Shown: positions 9,292-19,229 of the stretch, one piece after another
Layout: each line of letters opens with the position of its first letter
Position numbering within the stretch: position 1 is the first letter of the stretch
Origin: an uncultured Pseudomonadota bacterium
GTDB lineage: Bacteria > Pseudomonadota > Gammaproteobacteria > Burkholderiales > SG8-39
NCBI GenBank assembly: GCA_903834835.1
Contig: CAILKO010000029.1
Location: forward strand, 124,001-188,000
Reading direction: 5' to 3'
DNA: 64,000 bases
Notes under the pieces: generated by a model
What the model was told of the DNA's origin: nothing
The model's input: the letters and a program-made list of their open reading frames with translations, nothing else
The model's database searches: none
Translations under genes and position numbers: made by a program

Positions 9292-9459
9292 GCACATCTC
9301 CGGGATAAATCTGAGCGGGGAATTCTAGCGCGAGGATTTCGCGGTGTGCCGGAGGCTCGGGCACGGCACCGGTTCGCTATGGCGAACTCCCGGCCGGTGC
9401 GGCGGGCATCGGCGCGGCCTTGCGCTAGACTTTCGCCCGTTCGAACGAGGAGCCCGCAC

Positions 9460-10683
9460 ATGCTTACCCAGGAAGAGAACGAAGTCCTCACCCGCGTCGG
9501 TCCCGGCACGCCGATGGGCGAGCTGTTCCGCCGCTACTGGCTGCCGATCGCGTTTTCCGCGGATCTGCACGACGAGCCGCTTGCGCGACGCATACTGTGC
9601 GAGGACCTCGTCGTGTACCGGACCAAGGACGGCAAGGTCGGGGTCATCGACGAACGCTGCGCGCATCGTCGCACCTCGATGACCCTGGGGCTCTCGGAGG
9701 AAGGCGGCATCCGCTGCGGCTACCACGGCTGGCGCTACGATCTCGAGGGACGCTGCATCGAGCAGCCCGCCGAGAAAAAGCTGCACGAGGGTCTGCAGCT
9801 CAAGGCCTACCCGGCCGAAGAACTGGGTGGCATGATCTTCGTCTACATGGGGCCGAAGCCCGCGCCGCTGCTACCGCGCTACGACCTGTTCACCATGGAC
9901 CACGCCTTCCGTGACATCGGCGTTGCGATCATGGAATTCAACTGGCTGCAGGCGATGGAAAACTCGGTCGACCCGATCCACGCCGAATGGCTGCACGGCC
10001 GGCTGCAGGACGAAGTGCGCGCGCGCGAGGGCAAGTCCACGCTCGGTCACTACCACCATCGCACCCACGTGAAGGTGGGATTCGATCTGTTCAAGTACGG
10101 CATCGTGAAGCGCCGCGTGCTGGAAGGCGGCAGCGAAGACGAGGATGGCTGGAAGGTCGGCCATCCGCTGATTTTCCCGAATATGCTCAAGATGGGCGGC
10201 GGGACCGGCTTCAGCCAGTTCCAGATACGGGTGCCGATCGATGACACGCGCACCTACAACATCTTCTACACGGCCTATACGCCGCCAAACGGCGAGCGGC
10301 CGGAGAGCGCAGAAGTTCCGGTCTACGAGGTGCCGCTGAAAGATGCGCGGGGCAAGTGGCTGCTCGATTTCATCGATGGGCAGGACATAGCGGCCTGGGC
10401 CGAGCAGGGCAAGATCACCGACCGGACGAAGGAGCAGCTCGGCGCATCGGACATGGGTATCGTGATGCTGCGGCGGACATACAAGGAACAACTCGACGCG
10501 GTGAAGGACGGCAAGGATCCGCTCGCGGTCGTGCGCGACGCGGACGAAAACCGGTTCATCGAGATTCCGATCGAGAAAACACCGCCTTTCGCAGACAAGC
10601 GTCGCTTCATCATGGGGCTGCTCGAGACCCAGGCGGTGCGTTATTCGCCGCTGAACGATCGCATGAAGGCGCTGTTTTCCTGA
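9460..10683 (+). CDS. Rieske non-heme iron ring-hydroxylating oxygenase, large subunit
   Basis: The 407-residue protein binds a [2Fe-2S] Rieske cluster through Cys67-x-His69 and Cys86-xx-His89. It binds mononuclear iron through the ENSVDPIHAEWLHG segment (His174 and His179, bridging Asp171). N-terminal GTPMGELFRRYWLP resembles phthalate 4,5-dioxygenase-type oxygenases. Such enzymes need a separate reductase, and none is encoded in this window. GAGGAG lies before ATG 9460. A Bug binding protein follows 43 bp later on the same strand, so hydroxylation or O-demethylation of an imported aromatic acid is plausible. Confidence 0.9.
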   Translation: MLTQEENEVLTRVGPGTPMGELFRRYWLPIAFSADLHDEPLARRILCEDLVVYRTKDGKVGVIDERCAHRRTSMTLGLSEEGGIRCGYHGWRYDLEGRCIEQPAEKKLHEGLQLKAYPAEELGGMIFVYMGPKPAPLLPRYDLFTMDHAFRDIGVAIMEFNWLQAMENSVDPIHAEWLHGRLQDEVRAREGKSTLGHYHHRTHVKVGFDLFKYGIVKRRVLEGGSEDEDGWKVGHPLIFPNMLKMGGGTGFSQFQIRVPIDDTRTYNIFYTAYTPPNGERPESAEVPVYEVPLKDARGKWLLDFIDGQDIAAWAEQGKITDRTKEQLGASDMGIVMLRRTYKEQLDAVKDGKDPLAVVRDADENRFIEIPIEKTPPFADKRRFIMGLLETQAVRYSPLNDRMKALFS

Positions 10684-10726
10684 GGAATGTACTGCGCGTC
10701 GGTCACCAACGCTTAGGGAGGGGTAG

Positions 10727-11710
10727 ATGAAAAAGCATTTCGCAGTCCTTGTGGCGGGTTTGCTCGCCGTGTCGCTTGTGGGCGTCTCGGCGCTCGCGCA
10801 GGAATTCCCGAATCGCCCCTTGCGTCTGCTGGTGCCGTATCCGGCTGGCGCCGGGCCGGACACCATCGCACGCCCGTTTGCCAACGGCATGAGCGGTTTT
10901 CTCGGGCAGCCGGTCGTGGTGGAGAATCTGAGTGGGGGAGGTGGTGTGCCCGCCGTGCTGGAGCTGAAGAAGTCGCCGCCGAACGGCTATACGGTGTTTT
11001 TCGGCGAGTCCAGCCAGTGGGCGGTCTATCCGTCGCTCCGTCCGGATGCGCCCTTCGACCCGATCGCCGATTTCGCGCCGATCGGTCAGGTGTATTCCAC
11101 CGATCTCTACATCTTCGTTGCGGCGAGTTCACCGGTGAAGGATCTTGCCGATCTGATCGCGCGCGCCCGTGCGAATCCGGGCAAGCTGAAATTCGGCGTC
11201 ACCGGTGTCGGCGGCATCATGCATCTCGCGGGTGAGGCGTTCAAGGCGGCGGCGAAGGTGAACGCCGAGCCCATCCCCTATCGCGCGAGCGGAGAGTCGC
11301 TGCAGGGCGTGCTGCGTGGCGATCTCGACTTCGCTGTCGCGGGCTATGGGTCGATCGGTGCGCTGGTGGAATCCGGCAAGATCCGTCCGCTCGTCACGAT
11401 GAGTTCGGAGCGCAATACCCTCTACACGCCGATGGTCGCGGCGATGCCCGAGCTGGTGCAGGATGCGAAGGCCTTCGATTTTCCTTCCGAGATCGGGTTG
11501 ATCGCGCTCGCCGGTACGCCACGCCCGGTGATCGACAAGCTGAACGCTGCGATGCGCGCCGGACAGAAGGATCCGGGTTTCCAGAAGGCGCTGCGCGCGG
11601 TGTACTACGTCGCGAAGCCCTCAAGCCCCGAGCAGCTCGCGGAGCGTATCCGGAGCGATCTCGCCAAGTACCGGGCGGTTGCGAGGCTCGCGAATATCAA
11701 GGCCGAATAG
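10727..11710 (+). CDS. Bug-family (TctC-like) periplasmic solute-binding protein
   Basis: The 327-residue protein has a clear signal peptide (MKKHFAVLVAGLLAV, cleavage likely after ALAQ). The mature start is EFPNRPLRLLVPYPAGAG, the usual opening of Bug/TctC proteins of tripartite tricarboxylate transporters. The family captures carboxylates in a closed cleft. GGGAGGGG precedes ATG 10727. It lies 43 bp after the Rieske oxygenase, suggesting that it binds the oxygenase substrate or a related aromatic acid. No tctA or tctB membrane genes are nearby, as is common for orphan Bug genes in Burkholderiales. Confidence 0.92.
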   Translation: MKKHFAVLVAGLLAVSLVGVSALAQEFPNRPLRLLVPYPAGAGPDTIARPFANGMSGFLGQPVVVENLSGGGGVPAVLELKKSPPNGYTVFFGESSQWAVYPSLRPDAPFDPIADFAPIGQVYSTDLYIFVAASSPVKDLADLIARARANPGKLKFGVTGVGGIMHLAGEAFKAAAKVNAEPIPYRASGESLQGVLRGDLDFAVAGYGSIGALVESGKIRPLVTMSSERNTLYTPMVAAMPELVQDAKAFDFPSEIGLIALAGTPRPVIDKLNAAMRAGQKDPGFQKALRAVYYVAKPSSPEQLAERIRSDLAKYRAVARLANIKAE

Positions 11711-11743
11711 GCCGCTCCCAGCGATGCGACTCGGCTCGCCAGT

Positions 11744-12094
11744 CTAGGCGGCGAGCAAGAGCGCGCCGCCGATCAGCGCTGGCAGCGCCTGGATCCAGAA
11801 GATGCGCCGGCTGACCGTGGCGGCGCCGAATACGCCCGCAACCGCCACGCAGCCGAGGAAGAAGAGCTTCACGGTGGCATCACTCGAGCCCAGGCCCCAG
11901 ACGAGGCCGGCGGCGAGAAAGCCGTTGTAGAGTCCCTGATTCATCGCCAGCGATTTCGAGGCGGCAGCGAATTCGGGCGTGAGGCGAAATGTCTTCATGC
12001 CTGTCGGCTTCGTCCAGAGGAACATCTCCAGCACGAGGAACCACAGGTGCAGCAGCGCCACCAGGGCGATCACGAGATTCGCGACGAGGATCAT
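11744..12094 (-). CDS. DUF1304 integral membrane protein
   Basis: The 116-residue protein has four hydrophobic helices and the family features LVLEMFLW, LTPEF and AMNQGLYNGFLAAG, matching DUF1304 inner-membrane proteins of unknown function. ATG 12094 is chosen over the longer frame because GGGAG precedes it and the hydrophobic segment starts at once. It lies 34 bp downstream of a VOC-family gene on the same strand and is probably co-transcribed with it. No catalytic residues are evident. Confidence 0.85.
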   Translation of the reverse strand: MILVANLVIALVALLHLWFLVLEMFLWTKPTGMKTFRLTPEFAAASKSLAMNQGLYNGFLAAGLVWGLGSSDATVKLFFLGCVAVAGVFGAATVSRRIFWIQALPALIGGALLLAA

Positions 12095-12128
12095 GGTGCT
12101 CCCTTGCCCACGGGTTGCCGTGCGCGGG

Positions 12129-12557
12129 TTATTTTTCGAACAGCTGACGTTCGATATCCCGGAAGGACTTGAACTCCAGCGCATTGCCGCTCGGATCGAG
12201 CAGGAACATCGTGGCCTGCTCCCCGGGCTGTCCCCGGAAGCGGATATGCGGCTCGACGACGAATTTCGTGCCGGCGCGCTTGAGGCGTTCGGCGAGTGTT
12301 TCCCACTCCGGCATCTCCAGCACCAGGCCGAAGTGCGGCACGGGCACGTCGTGGCCGTCGACAGGATTGGTATGCAGCGCCTCGCGGTTCACGTCTTCCG
12401 CGACGTGGCAGACGAGCTGGTGGCCGTGCAGATTGAAATCCACCCAGGTGTCGGCGCTGCGCCCCTCGGGGCAACCAAACATTTCGCCATAGAACCAGCG
12501 CGCCTCGGCGAGGTCGCGCACCTTGATGGCGAGGTGAAAGCGGGGCAGGGCAGCCAT
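12129..12557 (-). CDS. VOC (glyoxalase/dioxygenase fold) family protein
   Basis: The 142-residue protein has a glyoxalase-like double beta-alpha-beta-beta-beta fold signature. It starts FHLAIKVRDLAEARWFYGEMFGCPEG and ends FLLDPSGNALEFKSF. Putative metal ligands are His7 or so near the N-terminus, a central His (VPHFGLVLE) and Glu in NALEFK. Its role could be a lyase, epimerase or dioxygenase of small molecules; the sequence does not decide. It is the upstream partner of the DUF1304 gene and diverges from ybiT over 165 bp. Confidence 0.82.
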   Translation of the reverse strand: MAALPRFHLAIKVRDLAEARWFYGEMFGCPEGRSADTWVDFNLHGHQLVCHVAEDVNREALHTNPVDGHDVPVPHFGLVLEMPEWETLAERLKRAGTKFVVEPHIRFRGQPGEQATMFLLDPSGNALEFKSFRDIERQLFEK

Positions 12558-12722
12558 GGGTATCCGTGTCGGTGCACTATCGAGCTGCGATTCTATAGTC
12601 CGCCCGGGCGCTTTCGCTTGCGCAGGAAAGGGGCGGCGTGTAAGGTGCCGCCCTCCCTGCGGACCCGGCCTCTTCCGTACCACTCTCCGCCGCGCTGACG
12701 CGGCCTAGGCACTGCACATTCC

Positions 12723-14378
<1,656 letters not shown>

Positions 14379-14386
14379 ATTCCCGC

Positions 14387-14929
14387 ATGGCGCTGAAGGC
14401 CACGATCTTCAAATGCGATCTGCAGATCGCGGACATGGACCGGCATTACTACGCGGACCACGCCCTCACGATCGCGCGCCATCCCTCGGAGACAGACGAG
14501 CGCATGATGATGCGCGTGCTCGCCTACGCGTTGAACGCACAGGAGGGGCTGGCCTTCGGTGGCGGTCTGAGCACGGAGGACGAGCCTGATCTCTGGCTGA
14601 AGGACCTGACCGGCGCGATCCGCCTCTGGATCGAGGTGGGCCTGCCGGAGGAGAAGCTGATCCGCAAGGCGCGCGGGCGCGCGGACCAGGTTGTGATCTA
14701 TGCCTATGGCGGCGCGAAGGCCGCGCTGTGGTGGAAGGGCGTTGCCGCCGGGCTTGCGCGGGCCGAGCGCGTCCGCGTGGTCGAGGTGGCGCCCGAGACG
14801 AGTCGCGAACTCGCTGCGCTCGCAACGCGGAGCATGCGCCTGCAGTGCATGATCCAGGACGGTGAAGTCAGCGTTACGAACGGTGAGACGCTGGTGCAGG
14901 TCGGGATCGCGGAACTTTCGGACGCCTGA
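14387..14929 (+). CDS. yaeQ: YaeQ family protein
   Basis: The 180-residue protein starts MALKATIFKCDLQIADMDRHYY and contains PDLWLKDLTGAIRLWIEVG, the diagnostic core of YaeQ. This fold resembles PD-(D/E)XK nucleases, with acidic residues in this core placed like an active site. Its cellular role is not established; E. coli YaeQ was linked to suppression of RfaH loss. It directly follows ybiT and is probably in the same transcript. The 29-bp gap to the next convergent gene contains two imperfect 16-bp tandem units around GCGCxCTAGC, of no clear function. Confidence 0.92.
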   Translation: MALKATIFKCDLQIADMDRHYYADHALTIARHPSETDERMMMRVLAYALNAQEGLAFGGGLSTEDEPDLWLKDLTGAIRLWIEVGLPEEKLIRKARGRADQVVIYAYGGAKAALWWKGVAAGLARAERVRVVEVAPETSRELAALATRSMRLQCMIQDGEVSVTNGETLVQVGIAELSDA

Positions 14930-14958
14930 GCGGAATGGCGCACTAGCAGGGTGGCGCG

Positions 14959-15972
14959 CTAGCGGGCCTGCAGCCCCGCGCGCGTCACGATGTTCCGGTA
15001 AAGCTGCTCGTCGCTGCGGATGTGGCGCTCGGACTCCTGTGGCCCGAGCGCGAGTATCGTGAAGTAGTTCTTCTCCAGCTGAGTGCGTGTGTCCGGGTCC
15101 TGCAGCGCCTCGAGCGCCGCGCGGCCGATGCGGGCGACGACCGCGCGCGGCGTGGCCGCAGGCAGGTGGATGGAGTACCAGTTGGGAATCAGATCGACGT
15201 AGCCGGTTTCCTGCGCGCTCGGCACCTCCGGCAGACTGGCGAGGCGCCTCGAACCGCTCACCACCAGGGCGCGCAGCCTGCCCGCGCGCACGTCGCCAAG
15301 GGAAATCGCCTGGCCCGCGATCGCGAGCTGCACCTGGTCGGCGAGCAGTCCCGTCAGCACCGCTGTGTTGCCGTCCTTGTAGGCCACCGATTCCATGCGG
15401 ACGCCGTAGCGCGCCTGGAGCGCCTGGAACATGAGCTCGGGATAGGATTGCGGCCCTGAAGTGCCGTAGTTCAGTTTTCCGGGGTGGGCCTTCGCATGGG
15501 CGATGAGACCTTCGAGCGTATCGTAGGGCTGGCGGGCGTTCGCTGCCACGAAGACCGGCGTCTCGAGCAGCAGGGAGGCCGGCACGAGGTCGACGGTCGG
15601 GTCGAAGCGCAGATCCTTCACGAACAGCTTGAACGTCAGCAGGTTCGCGAGGCCCATCAGCATCGTATGCCCGTCAGGCGCGACCTGGCGGGCGACATAC
15701 TCGGTGCCGATCAGCGCACCCGCGCCGGGCCTGTTCTCGATGACGACCGGCTGCCCGAAACTGGCGGACATCCCGGGTATCAGGAAGCGTGCAGCAGTCT
15801 CGAAGATCGTCCCGGGGCCGAAGGGAATCACCCAGCGCACAGGGCGCGAGGGAAACTCCTGCCCGAGCGTGGCCGGGCTCGGACCCAGGCAGAGCGTCGC
15901 GAGCGCGACTTGCGCACAAACGGTTCGCAACCGGGCGCGGCGCGGTGCCCTGTCACGGGCCCCGGGGTTCAT
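14959..15972 (-). CDS. Bug-family (TctC-like) solute-binding protein
   Basis: The 337-residue protein has an Arg-rich N-terminus followed by a hydrophobic stretch (VCAQVALATLCLG), consistent with a signal peptide. It then has the family opening EFPSRPVRWVIPFGPG and the IENRPGAGALIGTE block. ATG 15972 overlaps the upstream CoA-ligase stop in ATGA, so translation is coupled to the ligase. This ties the captured solute to CoA activation: the transported acid is probably the ligase substrate. The identity of the acid is unknown, and no TctA/TctB partners are in the window. Confidence 0.9.
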   Translation of the reverse strand: MNPGARDRAPRRARLRTVCAQVALATLCLGPSPATLGQEFPSRPVRWVIPFGPGTIFETAARFLIPGMSASFGQPVVIENRPGAGALIGTEYVARQVAPDGHTMLMGLANLLTFKLFVKDLRFDPTVDLVPASLLLETPVFVAANARQPYDTLEGLIAHAKAHPGKLNYGTSGPQSYPELMFQALQARYGVRMESVAYKDGNTAVLTGLLADQVQLAIAGQAISLGDVRAGRLRALVVSGSRRLASLPEVPSAQETGYVDLIPNWYSIHLPAATPRAVVARIGRAALEALQDPDTRTQLEKNYFTILALGPQESERHIRSDEQLYRNIVTRAGLQAR

Positions 15973-17405
15973 CCGCCGGCGAGGCCGAGCAGGGCCTTGC
16001 GGTCGAGCTTGCCCATGTCGTTGCGCGGGATGCTGTCCGTGCGCAACATCGTCACGCAGGTGGCTGCAGCCTTCGCGGCGGAGAATTTGCGAAATACCGT
16101 GTCGCGCAGGCTGTCGAGATCGTGCGCCGCGTCCTGCGCGCCGAACACCAGTGCGACAACAAGCCGGGCGGGATTGCTCGCGGTCGGTGCATTGGCGATT
16201 CCGACGTCCAGAATCTCGGGGAACTGGCGCAGCTCGTCCTCGATCCTGTGAAAGGAGAGCTTGGTGCCGCCGATGTTGGCGACCTCGTCCTTGCGGCCGG
16301 CGAGGTAGATCCTGCCGTCACGGATGCTTCCGGTGTCGGGGAGCGTGTAGGCCTCGGCCGGCGCGCTGATGCTGCCGTCCGGCGATACCTCGCTGCCGAG
16401 CAGGTTGCCGTCGTTGATGAAGGCGAGCTCTGCGGGTTCGCCACGGGCTCCGTCCTGCTGAACGAGCTTCACGCCGGGTCGGATGGTACCGACATAGCCC
16501 GCTTCGAAGCCGCTGCTCGAGACTTCGCCCATCGCCATGCCGCCTGTCTCGCTCGAACCGTAGACCACGCGTATGCGCGCTCCCGGAAACGCGTTCTCGA
16601 TCCGCTGCAGCTGGGACGCGCTGAAGAGGCTCCCTGTCAGGGTTACGCCGCTGACCGAAGGGCAGCGGATGCCGTGACGCTGCATGGCATCGGCGTAGCT
16701 CAGGGCGCGTGGCGGCGTGGTGTGCAGACTCGTCACGCCGTAGGTGTTGATGATCTTCAGCGTGACGAGCACATTCTGTTCGGAACGGACGACGCAGGCG
16801 CCCTGCTCGAGCACGCGGTAGGCGTGGACGAAGCCGTAGGAATTGTTCTGCCCGATGGTGGACATGACGCGTTCGCCGGGGGCGAATTGGAGCTCTTCCG
16901 CGAGCGCACCGCGCCGGTCCATGGCGCCACGCGTGTAGCCGATGAGCTTCGGAACGCCCGTCGTGCCGGAGGTGATACCGACGAGGTAGGGGTCGTCCTC
17001 GCCGCGCGGATGCCGTTCGTGCGTTTCAGTGCTCACCGGGCGGACGCCGGCCAGCTGGCGCGCCACGCGCACGCGGGGACTCTGCGTATCGTCCAGCAGC
17101 GCGTCCGCGCCGATGACGAAGTCGATTCTCGGCCGGACAGGAAACATGCGCGGTGTCGGGATCAGCAGCGGGACCAGACCCCAGTGCAGTGCCGCGATCG
17201 CGGCGATGCCGCGCAGGTCGGTGTCCTGGATATTGATGAATGTCCGCGCAAGCCGCGATGGCTGCGCGCGGTCGAGAACCTCCCAGATGCTCTGCACCGT
17301 TGCAGCGACGTCCGCGTAGGTGAGCACAGGCTTGGCACTGCAGATGGCCGGCGCGTAGGCGTTCTGTACCGCGGTACTGAAGATGGTATCGATGATCTTG
17401 TGCAA
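15969..17405 (-). CDS. AMP-dependent acyl/aryl-CoA synthetase
   Basis: The protein belongs to the ANL adenylation superfamily: P-loop TSGTTGVPK, VYGSSETGG (A5), GRKDEVANIGG (A8) and PRNDMGKLDRK with the catalytic Lys near the C-terminus. It activates a carboxylate to an acyl-CoA via an adenylate. TTG 17405 is preferred because GGAG lies 5 nt upstream and the family N-terminus begins there, giving 478 residues. ATG 17438 and ATG 17462 lack good ribosome sites. It is coupled to the following Bug gene by an ATGA overlap. A long inverted repeat (17484-17531) lies upstream in its probable promoter. Confidence 0.88.
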   Translation of the reverse strand: MHKIIDTIFSTAVQNAYAPAICSAKPVLTYADVAATVQSIWEVLDRAQPSRLARTFINIQDTDLRGIAAIAALHWGLVPLLIPTPRMFPVRPRIDFVIGADALLDDTQSPRVRVARQLAGVRPVSTETHERHPRGEDDPYLVGITSGTTGVPKLIGYTRGAMDRRGALAEELQFAPGERVMSTIGQNNSYGFVHAYRVLEQGACVVRSEQNVLVTLKIINTYGVTSLHTTPPRALSYADAMQRHGIRCPSVSGVTLTGSLFSASQLQRIENAFPGARIRVVYGSSETGGMAMGEVSSSGFEAGYVGTIRPGVKLVQQDGARGEPAELAFINDGNLLGSEVSPDGSISAPAEAYTLPDTGSIRDGRIYLAGRKDEVANIGGTKLSFHRIEDELRQFPEILDVGIANAPTASNPARLVVALVFGAQDAAHDLDSLRDTVFRKFSAAKAAATCVTMLRTDSIPRNDMGKLDRKALLGLAGG

Positions 17406-17483
17406 ATTCGCTCCGCTGGTAGGGTCTGTGCCACGCATGCAGCGCGGCGATCCGGCCGGCATTCTAGGGGAAAGAAATCGGCG

Positions 17484-17531
17484 CATCGATGCACCGATAG
17501 TAACCTAAACGTTACTATCGGTGCATCGATG
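17484..17531. promoter_or_regulatory. GTAAC-N6-GTTAC palindrome, copy A (21-bp arms)
   Basis: Two perfectly complementary 21-bp arms (17484-17504 and 17511-17531) flank the 6-nt loop CTAAAC. The core ATAGTAAC/GTTACTAT is shared with four other sites in the window, but the outer arm sequence is unique. The centre is about 102 bp upstream of the CoA-ligase TTG and 150 bp upstream of the small basic protein. No T-run follows, so it is not a standard intrinsic terminator. It may be a dimer-binding operator between divergent genes or a hairpin element. Confidence 0.75.
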
Positions 17532-17657
17532 AATGAAATTCGCGCCCTGGTCTCGCGGCCAGGGGAGGCCGAAGGCGCAGATCCGCGTAGGATGGTGGTC
17601 TGGGCGATACGCTGGCGCATTCCGCGCCGGATTCGGCCAGCCACCGAGGAGTCGCAC

Positions 17658-17756
17658 ATGCCCAAGGGCGAACAGCGCAGCAACCGCGAAGCGAAGAAAC
17701 CCAAGAAGGCGCCCCCGCCCAAGGTTCCGGCCTCCGGACCGTCGAAGAAGTCTTAG
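17658..17756 (+). CDS. small basic protein, 32 residues (conserved KGEQRSNREAKKPKK type)
   Basis: The short frame begins at ATG 17658 behind GAGGAG (17646-17651). It encodes a Lys-, Arg- and Pro-rich peptide opening MPKGEQRSNREAKKPKK and ending SGPSKKS. Peptides of this kind occur widely as hypothetical proteins in proteobacteria, from memory. The high charge and lack of hydrophobic residues suggest an unstructured nucleic-acid- or ribosome-binding peptide, but no function is known to me. The frame also extends upstream without a better start. It diverges from the CoA ligase across palindrome A. Confidence 0.6.
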   Translation: MPKGEQRSNREAKKPKKAPPPKVPASGPSKKS

Positions 17757-17794
17757 CGGAGCCGGCCCGCGTCGCCGCGGGTCGGATCGCTTGC

Positions 17795-18403
17795 TCAGGG
17801 CTGCATGCCGTCGCGACCGGCGGTGACGCTGATCGCATCCACCTGTGTGTCGCTCTTCGGCGTTCCGTTGACCGCCACGCTCAGTCCCGGACGCAATTCG
17901 CTGCGTTCCAGTGCCGAGAGCGTGCGCAGCAGCGCGCCTTCGCCGATCACGATCTTCTGCTCGCCGCCCTTGTATTTCACGGTCAGCACCTGGCCGTCGA
18001 CAGCCGAGACTGTGGTTTCGACCGTGGCATTGGTCATCGTGGTATTCGGGCGGTTCCAGGGATAGTGGCCTTCGCCGAGGCCGCGCAGCGACTCGGGAAA
18101 GAGCGTCACCTGGATGGCCTTCTGGCTGCCGTCGGGCTGCGGACTCGCGCCCACGCCGATGAAGAGGCCCTGACGGATGTCGGCGAGCCGGGCCGGACCG
18201 ACCCCGAGCAGGCGCGTGTTCGGCATCAGCCGCACCTCCGCCTGCGAGGTGGCGGTACGCACGATGAAGGTGTCGCCGTCGACGCGTTCGATCACGCCGG
18301 AGAAACGCACGCTGGCAGGCGCTTGCTGGCCGATGGCGGGTGCGCAGGCGAGAACGCCAAGCAGGGCGCCCGCGGCGCACAGTCGCTGGATGATGCTGTT
18401 CAT
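17795..18403 (-). CDS. secreted DUF5666-like beta-rich protein
   Basis: The 202-residue protein has a signal peptide (LCAAGALLGVLACAPAIGQQ). Two repeated beta-rich halves of the form GVIERVDGDTFIVRT and TVSAVDGQVLTVKYKGGEQK resemble DUF5666 or related OB-like periplasmic domains. GGGAGGGAG precedes ATG 18403. A single cysteine near the signal cleavage site (VLACAP) leaves lipidation possible, but the lipobox is imperfect. It stands alone, convergent with the small basic gene and divergent from a DUF1330 gene. The function is unknown. Confidence 0.75.
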   Translation of the reverse strand: MNSIIQRLCAAGALLGVLACAPAIGQQAPASVRFSGVIERVDGDTFIVRTATSQAEVRLMPNTRLLGVGPARLADIRQGLFIGVGASPQPDGSQKAIQVTLFPESLRGLGEGHYPWNRPNTTMTNATVETTVSAVDGQVLTVKYKGGEQKIVIGEGALLRTLSALERSELRPGLSVAVNGTPKSDTQVDAISVTAGRDGMQP

Positions 18404-18541
18404 GCTGTCTCCCTCCCCGGAATCCGGGCGGCGGCCATTATGCGGCGAGTCCGCCGTTGACGCTACGGCGCGAAGCCTGAATACTCGGGCGCCGCGACGC
18501 GCGCGTCCGCCGTCGCCTGTCCAACATCAGGAGGAACGAGC

Positions 18542-18832
18542 ATGGCCAAGGCTTACTGGGTAGCGGTCTATCAATCGGTCAAGGATCCGGAGAAACTTGC
18601 CGCCTACGCGAAACTCGGCGCCCCCGCGCTGATCGCGGCCGGCGGCCGGGTGCTGGCGCGCGGTGAGCCCGCCATCGTGTACGAGAACGGCGTGCGCCAG
18701 CGCACCGTACTGCTCGAATTCGACAGCGTCGCACAGGCCATGGCAGCGCACGACAGCCCGAGCTATCAGGCCGCGCTCGTGGCGCTGGGCGACGGCGCGG
18801 ATCGTCAGATCAGGATCGTGGAAGGGGTCTGA
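18542..18832 (+). CDS. DUF1330 family protein
   Basis: The 96-residue protein matches the DUF1330 ferredoxin-like dimeric fold: AYWVAVYQSVKDPEKLAAYAKLGAPALIAAGGRVLARG, then VLLEFDSVAQAMAAHDSPSYQAA. The pattern is characteristic even though the function of the family is not defined. AGGAGGAAC lies before ATG 18542. It ends 8 bp from the convergent DUF2306 gene and seems to be a single-gene unit. Confidence 0.9.
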   Translation: MAKAYWVAVYQSVKDPEKLAAYAKLGAPALIAAGGRVLARGEPAIVYENGVRQRTVLLEFDSVAQAMAAHDSPSYQAALVALGDGADRQIRIVEGV

Positions 18833-18839
18833 GCGAGCG

Positions 18840-19229
18840 CTAGATCAGACCCAGCGCGCCCCAGACCAGCCTGCCGAGCAGGCGCTGGGGCAGCAGCGTG
18901 AAGAGGCCCGCCACGACCAGACCACCGGTGTAGACGCCGAGCATGGTTTTCCGGTGGTGGGCGATCCGCCCTGTGCGCGCGAACCAGATCGCGCCGGCAA
19001 GCGCGAACAGCGTGAACACCGACAGGCCATGGATCCACGAAAAGCTGCCGTTGCCGCGGATCCAGAAGCTGGAGAGCGCGGTCACCAGCATCAGCGCGAC
19101 CCAGAGTCGGCCGAGCGCCTTGTGCAGGGGCGTACCTTTGCGTTGCGCGAGCACCCAGGCGCCGAGCGCGAGGGCCGCGAGCGCGGCAACGAGGTGGGCG
19201 AGAATGATGGGCGTGAACGCCTGGCTCAT
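18840..19229 (-). CDS. DUF2306 membrane protein
   Basis: The 129-residue protein has four hydrophobic helices and the family features HLVAALAALALGAWVL, KGTPLHKALGRLWV and GRIAHHRKTMLGVYTGG. Conserved His residues in the membrane-proximal loops resemble haem-binding quinol or cytochrome-type four-helix proteins, but this is inference. ATG 19229 overlaps the stop of the upstream MFS gene (ATGA), so translation is coupled. It forms the last gene of an MFS-MFS-DUF2306 operon. Confidence 0.88.
   Translation of the reverse strand: MSQAFTPIILAHLVAALAALALGAWVLAQRKGTPLHKALGRLWVALMLVTALSSFWIRGNGSFSWIHGLSVFTLFALAGAIWFARTGRIAHHRKTMLGVYTGGLVVAGLFTLLPQRLLGRLVWGALGLI

Noticed and set aside
17484-17531. Palindromes read as intrinsic terminators
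   Set aside because: None of the five copies has a T-run after the stem on either strand, and the stems are AT-rich near the loop, unlike the true terminator at 40497-40524.
15789-17756. A 655-codon plus-strand frame across the ligase/Bug region
   Set aside because: It is antisense to the CoA ligase and Bug genes; only its last 32 codons, with their own ribosome site, are kept as a small gene.
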